Shown here: piece after piece, positions 23,401 to 35,386 of the stretch
Numbering within the stretch: the stretch's first letter is position 1
How the letters are laid out: each line of letters begins with the position of its first letter
Source of the DNA: Acanthosoma haemorrhoidale
Taxonomy: Eukaryota; Arthropoda; Insecta; Hemiptera; Acanthosomatidae
Direction of reading: 5' to 3'
Length of the DNA stretch: 64,000 bases
NCBI GenBank assembly: GCA_930367205.1
Contig: OV884015.1
Span: forward strand, 2,914,001 to 2,978,000
Notes under the pieces: model-generated
The model's database searches: none
Told to the model about the DNA's origin: nothing
What the model saw: the letters and a program-made list of their open reading frames with translations, nothing else
Position numbers and translations under genes: made by a program

Positions 23401-26400
23401 GTAAACCCTACCACAGGACCCGTGTCCCAAACAGGGCCTTGCTCACTCTTGACAGGACCATGGGGTATTTCGTTGCCTCCAAGTATTCCAGTATAATTGG
23501 ATGTATTGCACTGGTCAGTGAACCTTTTGTTCTTTTAAGCCGTTTTTATTGTATACATTTCCCCCTCCCCCTTAAGGGTATCTTATGACAATCGTGAATC
23601 CATCGGAAAGAGCAATTCAGACCACCAGGCATTTTTTTTTATGATATTCAAAATAAAGTCACAGTTGCAAATATTTATCAGATATCCCCATGCTGTTGCT
23701 AAATTTTTTGCTTGTGCAAGAGCTGATAATTGTCATTGAGCAGACTTCTAATTCTTGAGTTGAGCAATTATGCACTACTTGAATAGTTTTTTATAGAAAA
23801 TTTTATTATTTGTTGACAATTTTTATTAATAAATTAGCAATGGCCTAAATGTTGATATATTTACATAAATGTCTATTTTTTAGTTGCTAGTGCCATACTT
23901 CAAAGTGCAGTATTTGGTGTGGTTGGACGTTTTCCCTCTCGGTACATTGCAGGCACAGTGAGTGGGCAGGCACTGGGAGGGATCATGGCTGCTGTTGCTG
24001 AGATTGTGTCTCTGTGGCTAGGAGCTTCTCCGCTCCTCTCTGCTCTGGTCTACTTTATCATGGCCGATGCCTTCATTGTAATAGCCATATTGTCGTACAT
24101 GTTCTTAGCTTCCACAGTAAGTCTCCTATTTTATTCTAATTTAACATTACGGTTTATTTATTTTTTGTGCTAACATAACTTATATTGTTGCTTGGTAGGT
24201 CTTCTTCAAGTTTCATAGTAAAGAGTTGCCGAGACAAGGGTCGATACAGTATGAGCCAGTTGTTGAGATAGAAAAGGAAAGCCCTATTGTTAGAGAAATA
24301 TGTTATACTGGAATCTTGAAGAAGGTGAGCTTGTTCCCCCCATCGTGATATTGAATTTCATCACAAAGTTTATTCCCGTTATAAATTGATAGAAAGAACC
24401 TTTAATGTTGTGTTTTTTTTTAGATATGGGTTCATGGGATGTCTTTATGGTATTGTTTCGTTGTAATGTTTTGTGTTTACCCTGCAATAACAGTTCTTGT
24501 TAAATCTATGGATGCTGGAAAGGGCACGGCATGGAATGGTAATGTTTTATATATGTTCAATACATTTTCATTTTATTGCAAGCCCTACTTTTGAGCAGGT
24601 ATATTTTGTCTGTTGGTGTGTTTATCGATAGTGGCCATAAAAATAATTTAATCAATCTGAAATGTTGAGAATATATTTCACAAGACTGTGACATTAGGTT
24701 ACCTAGGTTTGGGGGAAGATATAATAATGAGGGTTATGCGAAAAACAATTAAAGGTGAAAAAAGTCAGTCTTATATACCTCTTATTAATAGTAGTTCACA
24801 AGTCACAGATCAGTGGATATTTTAGATTTAAAGTTTTGAATTTTTTCAAGGACAGTTTATCTTGGTAAGGCAAAAATAAATTCCAAAATATCCCAAAAAA
24901 CAAATTATGTGAATCTCCGATGGAAGTCACATATGTTAGTCCGCCCAGGAGGTCAAGGGGCCTGGATTGAATAAGTGAGGTATGACCTTACAGCTTGTCT
25001 ATGGGGCCATCATCTTCAGCCAGGGGTCAGTTAAGCGGCCAGTAATAGGTCTGACTCCTTATTGAACAGTGAATGATGATCGGAGGAAGGAAACCTTTGT
25101 ATGGTCTTGGAATGGCCATGACTCACACATGGAATGTAGAAAACTGACTGGATACCAAAATCAAGTGTGAACCAAAGAGGAGCGAGTGCGAAGGTCATTC
25201 GGAAAAATTGAAAAGAGGGGGGGTAGTGATGATGGTGGCCTTTGACACTTCTAGTGGGTTCAGCGATCTATAATGATCTCTTTTTTTATGTTGGGCGTAT
25301 AGAATATAGTAGTGCCAAACAACTGGCTGTCGAAGTCAAAAATGTTCCTTCATGGTATAGGTACTTTGCATGTACAAGTCCCCAGGCCTTGCTGCACACA
25401 GACAAGTTTTGATATGATTTGTACCTTGGTCCGTGGAGTAGAGTCCATAGCTTGTTAAGGCTGTAAGAGTTGGGGGGTAGCGCCACAGGAGGTTGGCATT
25501 CTGGCCGTTGCCTGGTATGCTTGATACCAGTGCTACCAGCAAGGTGTTTTCTGTGGTACTAATATATGCTACATGTAATACATATTACACTCTGGGCATA
25601 CAAAATAAAAATTATAAATAGGGTGTTCAGAGGATAGAGGAGAGAGGGGAGGGGCCCTTAGTGCTGGTTGTGGTGTGGCGTTTTATGTTAAGTTCAGCTG
25701 GGACCTTGCTAATGTGTGACCCTACCAGTCAGTGATGTTGGTGCCACCATACATACTTTATATGTTGTCCCAGCCAGTTCATATAAGTTATTTTATTAAT
25801 AAGTTACATAGTTGTTTTTATTTGTTCAGTGATCAAGACTAACAAATAATGTGTAGTATTTTAAGTCAACAATATACTTGACTACCATTTAACAAGTATT
25901 CAAGAAACATGGCGAATATCTCGTTACTGTTTCTTAATTTTCTGGGCCCTTAATTTTTTTAATAAATATTTCAAAAAATACAGTTTAGGATATAATTGAT
26001 GTAAACACATTTCATTATTCTGTAAAAATAAGAAGAACAACCTCTTTTTATGTAATTAAAAATTATTTTGAATTAACTAGATTATACAATGCATTATTTT
26101 ATATCCATGCTTTCATTCATGTTTTATTTTTATTTTTTTCAGATATATATTTCGTTCCTGTAGTAACATTTCTATTCTACAGTCTATGTGATTATATTGG
26201 TCGACTCGTTTCAGGCTACTTGCAGTGGGTATGTAAACATTGAGCCATTCTCTAGTATTATTACTTGGATTTTCTTCAAGTAGTTTATGGCTTAAATAAA
26301 TCAATGCTTTTTTATTAAGTCTTAATCGGTATTTAGATATGTTGAAATATTTTATAAACATTATTTGCTAAGTTTTTGTGTCGCTATAGATTAACTTACC

Positions 26401-29400
26401 AACATTCAACTGTTGTAGTAATTTGTTATCATTTTTATTTTATTTTTTTTCATTTAGATTACGTAACATTCAGTGCTGGATTAAATAGCCTACTCTACAT
26501 GAATTTGAAAAAAACATTTATTAGATGTAATGCCCACAAATGTTTTATGGCTGAATATCAGTTTTAATCGAATTAATTAATTAAAACCTCAAACAGGGTT
26601 AAATAACTAAGAACTAGAATAGTGTAGTTTAAATCAAAATAATAGGTTAGGTTAGCGTAATTGCTTCATGAAATCTTCTGGGATCAATTCGCTTCACCCC
26701 CAATAAAATTTCCCACCTTTCCTGTCCTCAGTGGGTGTACCCATGTCCTACAACTGAAACCTAAAATAAAAGATTAACTTATACAAATTATTATACTTCT
26801 TTTTAGCCGGAAAAAAGAAGCTGGATCATCGGAGTGATGAGTTTGGTGAGAACTGGGTTCATCCCACTGGTGATGTTGTGTAATGCTCAACCCAGACATC
26901 ACTTACCTGTCCTAATTGCTTCCGACTGGTATTACATCGCAATCATACTAGCATTTGGTCTTTCTAATGGATATTTGGCAAATATAACCTTCATAACAGT
27001 TCCCAAGTAAGATATTTGAAATTGTCTCTTATATTTAGCTTAACCATGTTAAAACTGATGGAGAGGGATGGCTATAAGAGCAATGGTACTTGTTGGCCCC
27101 TTTGTATACTTCATATTTCCCTTTGCTCATTAATAAGATTCTCACTATTAGTTTTACTTATAATTTCTTGTAAAAACGTTTCTAAATCAGTTGACTGACC
27201 CACTATTCAAAACATCTAATTTTCATTTATCTTATCTATTTTTTTGTTAATATTTTCTCCTATTCTATCAATATCTCTCTTAAATCTTTAAAATTTTCAT
27301 CTACACCCTGAAACTTTTCATTTAAAAGGTTAACTAATTGTTAAGCCGAGCTTTTATTAACACTCATGTATGGTAGGTTATCCATCTTACTAATGGCAAC
27401 AAATTCATTTTGTCTGTCTACTTCACGTAGACTTACTTAAGTATTTTTTAATATTTTAATTCAGGTTTACAATATACAATGGGACGTTCATTAATATGTG
27501 TTTTATTTACCCTAATAGTGAATCAATCATATTTATATACCATAATAAGTTTATGAAACAATTGAATAACTAATTTGCTCCACCAAGGATTTACCTTAAT
27601 GAAAATTATTAATAAACCATAAATAATTAAGTCCTTATGTTGGGCGACTAACATAGCAATTTTGCTTTTTATTAAAAATATTTTTTATATTTCTCTTACT
27701 ATAAAAGGTAAAGGGCATTCGTAAAAATTCATTAAGGATAACAGTTTGTTTAATAATGGTCAAGTTAAGTTTATCTCAGGGTTCAGTTTGGTTCTTAGTG
27801 CATAATGTTATTATTTAAATGTATCATTTGCAATTTTCTAGAAAGTTATATACTTCAAATAATTAATTCCTAAGACAAATAAAAAGATGAATATTGTGCA
27901 TTGCTGGGTGATAAGTTGTCTTCATTGCTTCTTTCTTACTTCCATGCCCATCACATCCCTCTAGCTCCCTCAAGAGACTAAGGTCAAAAGAAGTCAGCCG
28001 CAGGAGTAGGAAACACTGGCATTTCTAGGCAGCCTGCCTCTACCCCACAAGCCTGGTTATCCGCTTGCATGGTAGGTTTTTCTCTTTTTCAACGCTCACT
28101 TCCTAATACCTCTTCTCTTATACCTGCACAGATACCCAGGCCTTTTGTTTCTTCTAGCCTACATCCTTTTAGTACTAAGAATCAATGGCTTTTCCAGTTC
28201 TTTGTTGCCAAGCCATTCATATTCAATCTAACAAATATTTATTTTAAAATAGAAATTAATGTGACCATAAAAATATCACACACTATATTGTGAGTGTTCT
28301 TTGACGAGTAATATATTAAAATTTTAAATCCATTAAAGTATTTCCTTATAAATAGTAAATAAGGAAGTCTAAATTAAAGTTATTAAAAATTCATTAAAAT
28401 ATTTCAAGTTTCAATTAAAATAATAAAAAAAAGTTTAAATAGATATTGTAATATTTAATTATAAACTTTAAAAAAAATATGAACTAGCCCCACATTGGTT
28501 AGGCATTTTGTAAAGTTTTGTTTATTTACTAATATAAAAAAAAAAAAACTAATGAAACTTAAACTTATAATTTATTATATCTCAGGAGGGTCCTTGACAG
28601 CCAAAAATTTTATCTAAAATAAATAAAGATAAAAAAAATGACATATACTGTTTTTGAGTTCATCACAATTTTTCTGTCTCGACTTGTCTTGTTCCAGCCC
28701 AAGTATTTTGTTTTCTTGATCCTAACTCTCTAAATATAATGCTGCCCCAATGGCCTCCTGTAGAGTCTGCCAATATTCAACTATGATGTATGATGGTACG
28801 GGATGTTACAAGGTATTATGAAGAAATGAAATTGGAGGATATACGCAGAAATAAGAGGTACGAGAGCCCTCATGTCAAATATCTTTGACCATCCACAAAC
28901 TGCACAAAATCGTCATCAATACCTCTCTTTTCCAACAATTCTAAACTGAGAACATCTTCTTTCAAGCATCTATAAACAACTGAACTGTAACATTCACTTT
29001 TTTTGAAATTGAACTTTTTACAATTTATTTTATATAATAAGATAATCCTTCCCTCAAGTTACTCCTTAAAAATAACATTGCAATATATACTTAAAGTATA
29101 GTAAAATAGTTAAATAAGGCAAGTCATAATTAAAACATATAATCTATGGTGTAATATCTCTTGAAAATGTAGGGTCTACCAAGTTCTGTACGTCAGAGGT
29201 AAACTATTGTAAGTCCAGTTTTGCTGATTTTGATTTTTTTATCGTATTTGCATTATTATGGCGATATTTTCTGAGGGGTTTAGTATTGTAGCTGTAGGTT
29301 GTAAAAAACAAAAAATAACCTCTTTTCAACTGTCATAAATGCAGTGTCAGTTAAGAGGTACATTGTGGCAAGAGATCATACGACAGTTGACCTCTGTGAT

Positions 29401-30052
29401 GCCAATGGCGCAGTTATCGCTAAATCTCTTTAAAATAGTTATGAGGGACTTCTAAGGGAAATAGTCAAGGGAGCATGGCATTGGCAACATTTATGCGTAG
29501 GCAAAGTAATATAATTTGATGTGTTCATTAATTAAAAACCCAGCTGAGTAATATTTTCCCAATAAATTGGTGTATTTTAGTGATAAACTTAAAAATTTCC
29601 ATGATATCTACTTGCTCTATGTGCTCCTGCTCTTGTCCTTCTTCTCTTTGAGTTCCTATCCCCACTGGTGGAAAGTTATTTACTGGTGATAGTTCGTTTA
29701 AACAACTCTGTACTAAAGTTAAATTAATTAAATTAAACGAAGAGTGACACAAAATTAATTTTGCCAAATGACTAAGATTTTTAAGTTCTACATAAATGGT
29801 TCAAGGAAATTGACGATGAGTTAACTGATGAAGACGATTTGAGGATGACTTCTGGTTGCGTTTTTCTATTTGCAGTAATTTATTTATTATCACAAGCTTG
29901 TCTATCTTAGACGTTGACTTTGTTTTCTCTGTGTTCACAGAATAGTTGCACCTCACGAGCAAGAAGTGGCCTCCACGATGCTAGCTGCATTCCTTGGAGT
30001 AGGTATCGCCTGTGGCTCGGGCATTAGCCTTCTCTTTGTCAAGCTTCTCTAA
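14432..30052 (+). CDS. Equilibrative nucleoside transporter (SLC29 family), 11 exons
   Basis: Exons: 14432-14583, 16789-16870, 16948-17102, 19659-19753, 21513-21563, 23884-24116, 24199-24324, 24424-24538, 26143-26228, 26807-27006 and 29941-30052. All borders are AG/GT and the phases close, giving about 468 residues (family 450-500). The acidic cytosolic N-terminus (residues 1-50) leads into helix 1 with LGTIILLPWFFFITA. TDSWQYEFF follows. The helix 4-5 signature SGQALGGI has Gln207 at the place of human ENT1 Gln158. LCDYIGRLVSGYLQW has Asp353 and Arg357, the family's substrate-site pair. SNGYLAN and a C-terminal AFLGVGIACGSGI helix close the protein. It should move nucleosides across a membrane by facilitated diffusion. 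One oddity: the usual Asn after PW in helix 1 is Phe71. The ATG at 14432 is chosen because the open frame upstream has no other ATG. Confidence 0.95.
14584..16788 (+). other. ENT intron 1
   Basis: A 2.2 kb intron carrying a decayed non-LTR reverse transcriptase tail at about 14880-15210. The rest is AT-rich with no signal. Confidence 0.85.
14880..15210 (+). pseudogene. Non-LTR reverse transcriptase C-terminal remnant
   Basis: In the plus strand from about 14928, one frame reads LGWLHPSARRQYIFGSLLF, then MTIKPFYLQNFLQF, and in a neighbouring frame a VPYTFATLFPLIF-type piece. This is the usual tail after the reverse transcriptase domain in CR1/Jockey-like elements (RR...LLFK, PPYL, RLWNSLP). 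Stops follow. It is GC-richer than the intron around it. Confidence 0.5.
17103..19658 (+). other. ENT intron 3
   Basis: A 2.6 kb AT-rich intron. I see no recognisable repeat or gene in it. Confidence 0.8.
19975..20950 (+). pseudogene. Decayed Jockey-type reverse transcriptase in ENT intron 4
   Basis: The plus strand gives GVLQGSIM, then FLTTFADGTAIISS, a decayed form of the PQGS and FADDTA blocks seen intact at 52640-52800. Downstream come remnants of the LGFHLDKR block (about 20310) and a 3' region with GTCCTGACACTGG at about 20750. Stops and shifts are frequent. It is older than the copies at 52.6 and 57-59 kb. Confidence 0.65.
21154..21260 (+). repeat. Two-copy tandem duplication, 57-base period
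   Basis: The block starting CCCTTCCATGTAAGCCCTGT is repeated from 21211 with almost no change, separated only by a few different bases (CCCACCGA). The copies are nearly identical, so the duplication is recent or under-corrected. Confidence 0.85.
22180..22740 (-). pseudogene. RNase H and C-terminal remnant of a non-LTR retrotransposon
   Basis: On the minus strand one frame gives GNKRANELATQL (about 22640), the end of a retroelement RNase H domain (GNExADELA type). Further down come LTRRLSRHLTLIGV and CPQCKLEEETSCHFL (about 22310-22400), the usual zinc-finger-like C-terminus after RNase H. The frame is broken many times. It sits antisense in ENT intron 5. Confidence 0.55.
24890..25780. repeat. 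Unclassified GC-richer insert in ENT intron 8
   Basis: About 0.9 kb with clearly higher GC than the flanks, including a TGTTGGGCGTATAG motif at 25288 that resembles an LTR start and a TATAAATAG box at about 25613. The same TGTTGGGCG start recurs at 27637. No protein was recognised in either strand. Confidence 0.35.
26640..26760 (+). repeat. Possible tRNA-derived SINE
   Basis: GGTTAGCGTAATTGCTTCAT (A-box-like) is followed by GGGATCAATTCGC (B-box-like) about 35 bases later, then a GC-richer body. No full cloverleaf or tail was confirmed. Confidence 0.3.
27890..29095 (+). repeat. Interspersed repeat family A, copy 3
   Basis: It matches family A copies in ELMO intron 1 block by block, from TTGTCTTCATTGCTTCTTTC at about 27915 to TACTCCTTAAAAATAACATT at about 29080, in the same orientation relative to the window. 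It is in ENT intron 10. No open reading frame of interest is present. Confidence 0.65.
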
Positions 30053-30444
30053 GATTCCCCCTCTACAGCCACATCCAGGCATGCAGATCTCATATTCCAT
30101 CTAATACAATGACTCAAGTCCTCCTGCTTAATATTTAGAAAGTAATCGTCCTTTATGGCAAATCTCTCAAGAAATACATGTACTTATTGCTGTCGAGAGC
30201 ATTGTGTCAAAATAATACTTGCACATTAATGTTGTTTACGTGCTTTATACTATTATCAAAACTGATATATTTCAAGTTTACAAATTAGCTGATGAATTGT
30301 AAATGATACCCATACATTGGGTAGTAATATTGAGACAAAGATATTTTTATTGGAAATAACAATCCTAATATATAATTAATACATGTATATATACGTATTA
30401 ACTTGTTATAATATTCATGATTATTAGAGTTATAGTAACCCTGA

Positions 30445-30450
30445 AATAAA
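30445..30450 (+). terminator. Candidate poly(A) signal of the nucleoside transporter
   Basis: AATAAA lies about 390 bases after the stop codon at 30050-30052. The cleavage site cannot be seen from sequence alone; other AATAAA motifs are common in this AT-rich DNA. Confidence 0.35.
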
Positions 30451-32847
30451 AAGGTGGATTCCGAGAACCAGTGCTGTATAGATGGATTTTACTAATGCCT
30501 TAGACTGCATCACCCTGAGAGATATATTTAGTCATGTGCAAAGTAACATGCTTATCCTATTGCCCTAGCGTTGATTAAAATGCTAACAGAACGTTGATTG
30601 GAATAATCTGTTTTGCCTTATATTTATTTGGAGGTAATAATCGAATGTCATTTTATTCAATTCAAGACAATAATGTATATCTTACAAAATATGAAGAAAG
30701 AGTTGTGTATGCATTTGTTACTTGATAATTTATTGTATATTACCATACATAAATTATTTTTAAAATTAATTCCATTCCATGTGATAAAATAATATGTTTT
30801 AAGTCAATTTATGTTGTTTTAAAGCAAAATATTTGTGATATAGACTAGATTAAATTTTTATCATTCAGGGATAGATTTATTTTGTGAAAATTCTTTGTTT
30901 CTTTGTAATTAAGCCTTTTCTATATTTTTCTTTGTGAATTTAGATTAATTAAAAAAAAGAAAACTACTTATAATTTAAAAGGAATTGTATGAATACTCTA
31001 TTTTTTAGATCTATAGTAATCTGGACATCAATAAGTTATTTTGTATTTACTTATTACGGTTATAAGGTATTATTATATGACATAACATAAAAAAGTATTC
31101 AGGTTTTCATTTAAAAAAAAAAAGTAAGAATTCTGTTGGTGGTTTATAATATAACTGTTCAGAAAGGAAATTTTGGATTTTTGGGGACTTTTGAAAACTC
31201 GACATGAAGCTAGTAGGCTTGGCTATGTAAATTTAGCATTTTAACAAATATTATCTGATTATTTGACAAAGAAAATCAGAAATTGATGGTCATTGAATGT
31301 ATTAATAACTAACTCTGTTTTGTTTGCTAAAGGATTTAGAATAAGTTAGACTACATAAATTAAATCAATAATGATTTTATCTTAATCCTTAGTGCCAACT
31401 TAAACATAATATTTTAATTAAACTTCTTTACTTTTATTTTACTACATAATTAAAGTAATTGTTTTTTTTTAATGTACTTTGTCGGCCTATAGTTATTGCT
31501 ATTTAATTAAATTTCCATCATTTATTTTCAGTTTTAAGAAAGTCGCCAACCTGACTGATAGAATTCTAAAATACCCTGAACATTTTCCTATCGTAATTAT
31601 TGTAGAAAGTTAATTGTTTTCAGAGCTTTTATTTTTTGTTCATTGACTAAAAGATAAATTGTGGTCACTAACTTAACTTATTGTTTAAGTTTTTTAACAT
31701 TTTATTTTAGTGTAATAATATAATTAGTACATTACAAATATTGTAAAAAATTATTATGTTATTTCTAATTATTATTATTGATTAATGATGTGATGATATT
31801 GGACAGTGAATTGTCCTTGACATGTAAAGGTGGGTACTGACTTGAACTGATGACAGTTTGCCAACCACAGGAGTATTCCGGTCTACTGCATGAGGTGCTT
31901 ATACATTCACAATAATTAGGAATATCCATGGCTAAGCTGATGCCTCTTGTCTCTTTATATCATCGTGGGAGCATTTTTTCTTCGGTGGATAGGAAATCAA
32001 AGTTGTTCAGCAATGGCGAAGTAACTGATAAAAGGAAACTACATCATGGATTACATGGAAATAAATAAACTGGCACAGTCTAAGCTGGGAAATGTGTATA
32101 CTATGTTGGCTCCTATACTAATTAGTTTCACACAAAATCAAAATGGCTTGGTTGAAAATTAACAGCCATTCATTCGCTTCACTGAAAGAGAAATTTTCTC
32201 TGACTCACGGTTCATTATCCTGACTCGATTGCTACATTCTCCTGCAATCAGGACATGTCAGTACCTGGCTTAGGTAAGTTGAAAATGTTACTTCGGTTCT
32301 GATAATTACTGATGGGATTCTCACAAAATCAAATGTATTTTGTAGACTTTTATCAGAAGTTAATTAATATTACTTTTTAGTTAATAAGGTGTTAGGTATG
32401 TAAGAGTAGTTTGAACTTTTGTTGTCGTTTGAAACTCCTATGTACAAATCACAGAATTTGCAGTTTTACTTTATGCTTTTTCAGACAATTTTTTTTGTAC
32501 TACTACATAAATATTTATTTGTGATTGTCTTATATGTTATCGAGCCTCATGTCCCAGTCGGGCCATGTTCATCAACTCTGTATGTAGGGGTCCTCTGATC
32601 CAGTATAGAACCAGTCTTGTTTGAGGTGACACTGTCGCTTGGAACACCTAATTTTACTTGTTCACTGCATGTTGTTTGTTGTTGTCAATCTGAGAGCTGT
32701 TATCAAATTCATCATTTTAATCAAATACCTTGTATTTCTTATCTAAAACTATGACACATTTGAACATTATTTACTCCTATAATGAAATGTCTTGTTCTTT
32801 CCAAATGACATGTATTTTGGAACTATTGAACTGTTAAGAGTAAAATT

Positions 32848-32868
32848 TATTATATATATATATATATT
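32848..32868. repeat. TA microsatellite
   Basis: Short TA run in the convergent intergenic region. Confidence 0.8.
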
Positions 32869-35386
32869 AATTTTTGAAGCCAGGTGTCAGGTTAAGTGCC
32901 TATCATACTTCCCTACCATTTTAAAAAGCTGATAAAAGACTTTAATATTAATATTAATAAATACAACCTTGTACTGATAAATAAACATGACTTAAAAGTA
33001 GTTGTTGCAAAACTACCCTTGTGGACTAAGTGGTTTAGTAGCGTGGTCCAATATTCATAATAGACATTCCACCATTTTCCCACTGCTGTCTTACTTAGAT
33101 AATAAAAAAAAAATTGTTTTTCGATTACAAAGATTTTACTAACTGTTAGTTAAGTGTGCAGTACCACACTTTTTTTTTTATAAATATTAGTTCTGATCTT
33201 ACTATTATGATTTTTTGTAATTATAGTCCACCAAAACGCCAGGATGTAATTTATGTTATTGATCAGGATGTCAAAATATTTAATAAAGGAATCAAATAGA
33301 TCTACAACAAACATGGATTTAGTTAAAGTTATTATAGTCCACTCAAGTCCCAAAATATATTTGTTATAAATTAGTAAACAGGAGGCCAAGATATTTTATT
33401 TTATTACTAAATTTTATGGATACATATTTTTATTGATTAGCCAGCAATAATTAATTATCTCCTATTTTAATTTACCTTGGTGTTAATTTTATTTTTAGCA
33501 CTGTCATAGCATCAAATGGAGCTACTGTGCAAAATATGTGTTAAAGCAAAACACAGGTTAAGTTAACTAAATTATTATATGATAAAATAATACAAATTAT
33601 TAATCAGGGCTTCAAGACCGTTAATTTGATATAATTTAGACATTCATGTTTATTTTGTATTGTTAAATAAATAATTAATAAGCCTTAATTAAGGTATTGG
33701 TGGTTGCGGGATTAAACTGTTGTGCATATTTATAGGTCAATCAGAGGACTCGCAGTCTTCATGACAGACAGAGTGACAGGTACTTGATTGAAATATATAT
33801 TTTGACCAATGAAACCCTAGATCTAGATCCATCATGAAATGTCTGCTAATTTGCACATATAATTAAAAAAGAGATTTTTTAAACTGAATTTAGATTTACA
33901 AAAATTTGACGGTAGAGAATTTGACTGGACACCACAATGAATGTTTTATTTGAAGTTTGTGTGTATCAAACTGCAGTTGTTTTAGGCAGTTTTGTTTAAC
34001 TCTTGAATTAGGATATAATTATATAAGTAAGTTTATCTGAAGCTTTAGAATGCAATATGAATACAGTTTTAATTCAATTTATATTTTGACCAGGCAAAGC
34101 TAGTCCATCAGTTTGTCCCTTTACGACTACTTTTTCAGAGATATTTAATATTGTTTCTTGCTCATGTGCTCTTATTAATTCTGAAGCACTGATTCCCTTT
34201 GGGGGGGGGGGCTGTTATTTCCATCATTATTTGAAGTGATTGTTCACCTTTGTTAAAATTTACATTGCTGTTATTTGGAAACTCTTAGATGAACTTCCTG
34301 TAAAATTAGCTTGTTCTTATACAAAATTCATTCACTGGTTAGTAATATCTGTGTAAATCATAACCTACACACGTTAACAACAGATTGTAAGTAAAATTTA
34401 GCCAAGTGATACGGGAAAGTATCTCATTAACAGTTCCTAATCAAATAGATTTTTCTTCACATAAATAATTAATTTAATGTTATGCTATTCAATCCAGGTT
34501 TTTATAATACTCGACTAGCATTTATTTTATTCTTTAGAAGTATTTTTATTTTAAGATATAATAAGTGTTAAAATAATATATATGATCTCCATCTATAATT
34601 CTTGTTTTAATGTAGTAAATCTATGTTGATATTAAGAGATTGAAATGAAAATACAACTTGATAAAATTAATTTATTCTACAAGTAATTTTATCTCTTTTA
34701 TTACTACCATTATATTTATATATCATCTCCATTTTGGAGTAATGGTACAGGTAAGTTTAAGAAAACATTACTGTCACATGGGGGATTTACAGTAAAAATA
34801 GGATATTATATCTCTTGCAAATCTTAAAATTTTCCAATGAATCTATTTAAAATGTCCCAACCAGTCCAGTATGCTCTTCATTGAGGAATAACATAGTTTG
34901 AAATTTGTTTCGATGTTAAGTAAAATGCTTTTTGAGAAAAATAAATTTACAAGATGATAATAGAATATTTCAAACTACACAAAAATTGTGGAAGACACGG
35001 ACCTCATATATTGATTGATTAAAGGATTTTACTGTGTAATTTTATCATTTACAGTTTCATTTCCTAAAATATTAATTTTTTTTTAATATAAAATAAATAA
35101 TAGTGGAAGCAATACAAACACTACAATAATAATTTTTCATTTAAATGTAATTAATTTTTCTCACGGACAACATGCTTTTTAATGTATACTTGTCATGCTG
35201 ATAAAATTAGTTATCTACTGAATAACTAAATCATAAATTATTTAAAAAAATATATAAAATGTGTCAATATGACTTGAATACATTTTTAGCAATGCTCTAT
35301 TACGCGTTAGATTTATATCTATCACAAAAACCAATTATTACAGGTGTTGGTTAACATTACATTAAAAATAAAAATATTGAACTAAT

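Larger units (their letters stand above)
30053..35386. other. Convergent intergenic region, no gene recognised
   Basis: About 5.3 kb of AT-rich DNA between the 3' ends of the transporter (plus) and Gbeta (minus). It must include both 3' UTRs. It contains a TA microsatellite (about 32848-32868) and a G run (34201-34211). I see no coding exon, known element or RNA gene. Confidence 0.7.
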
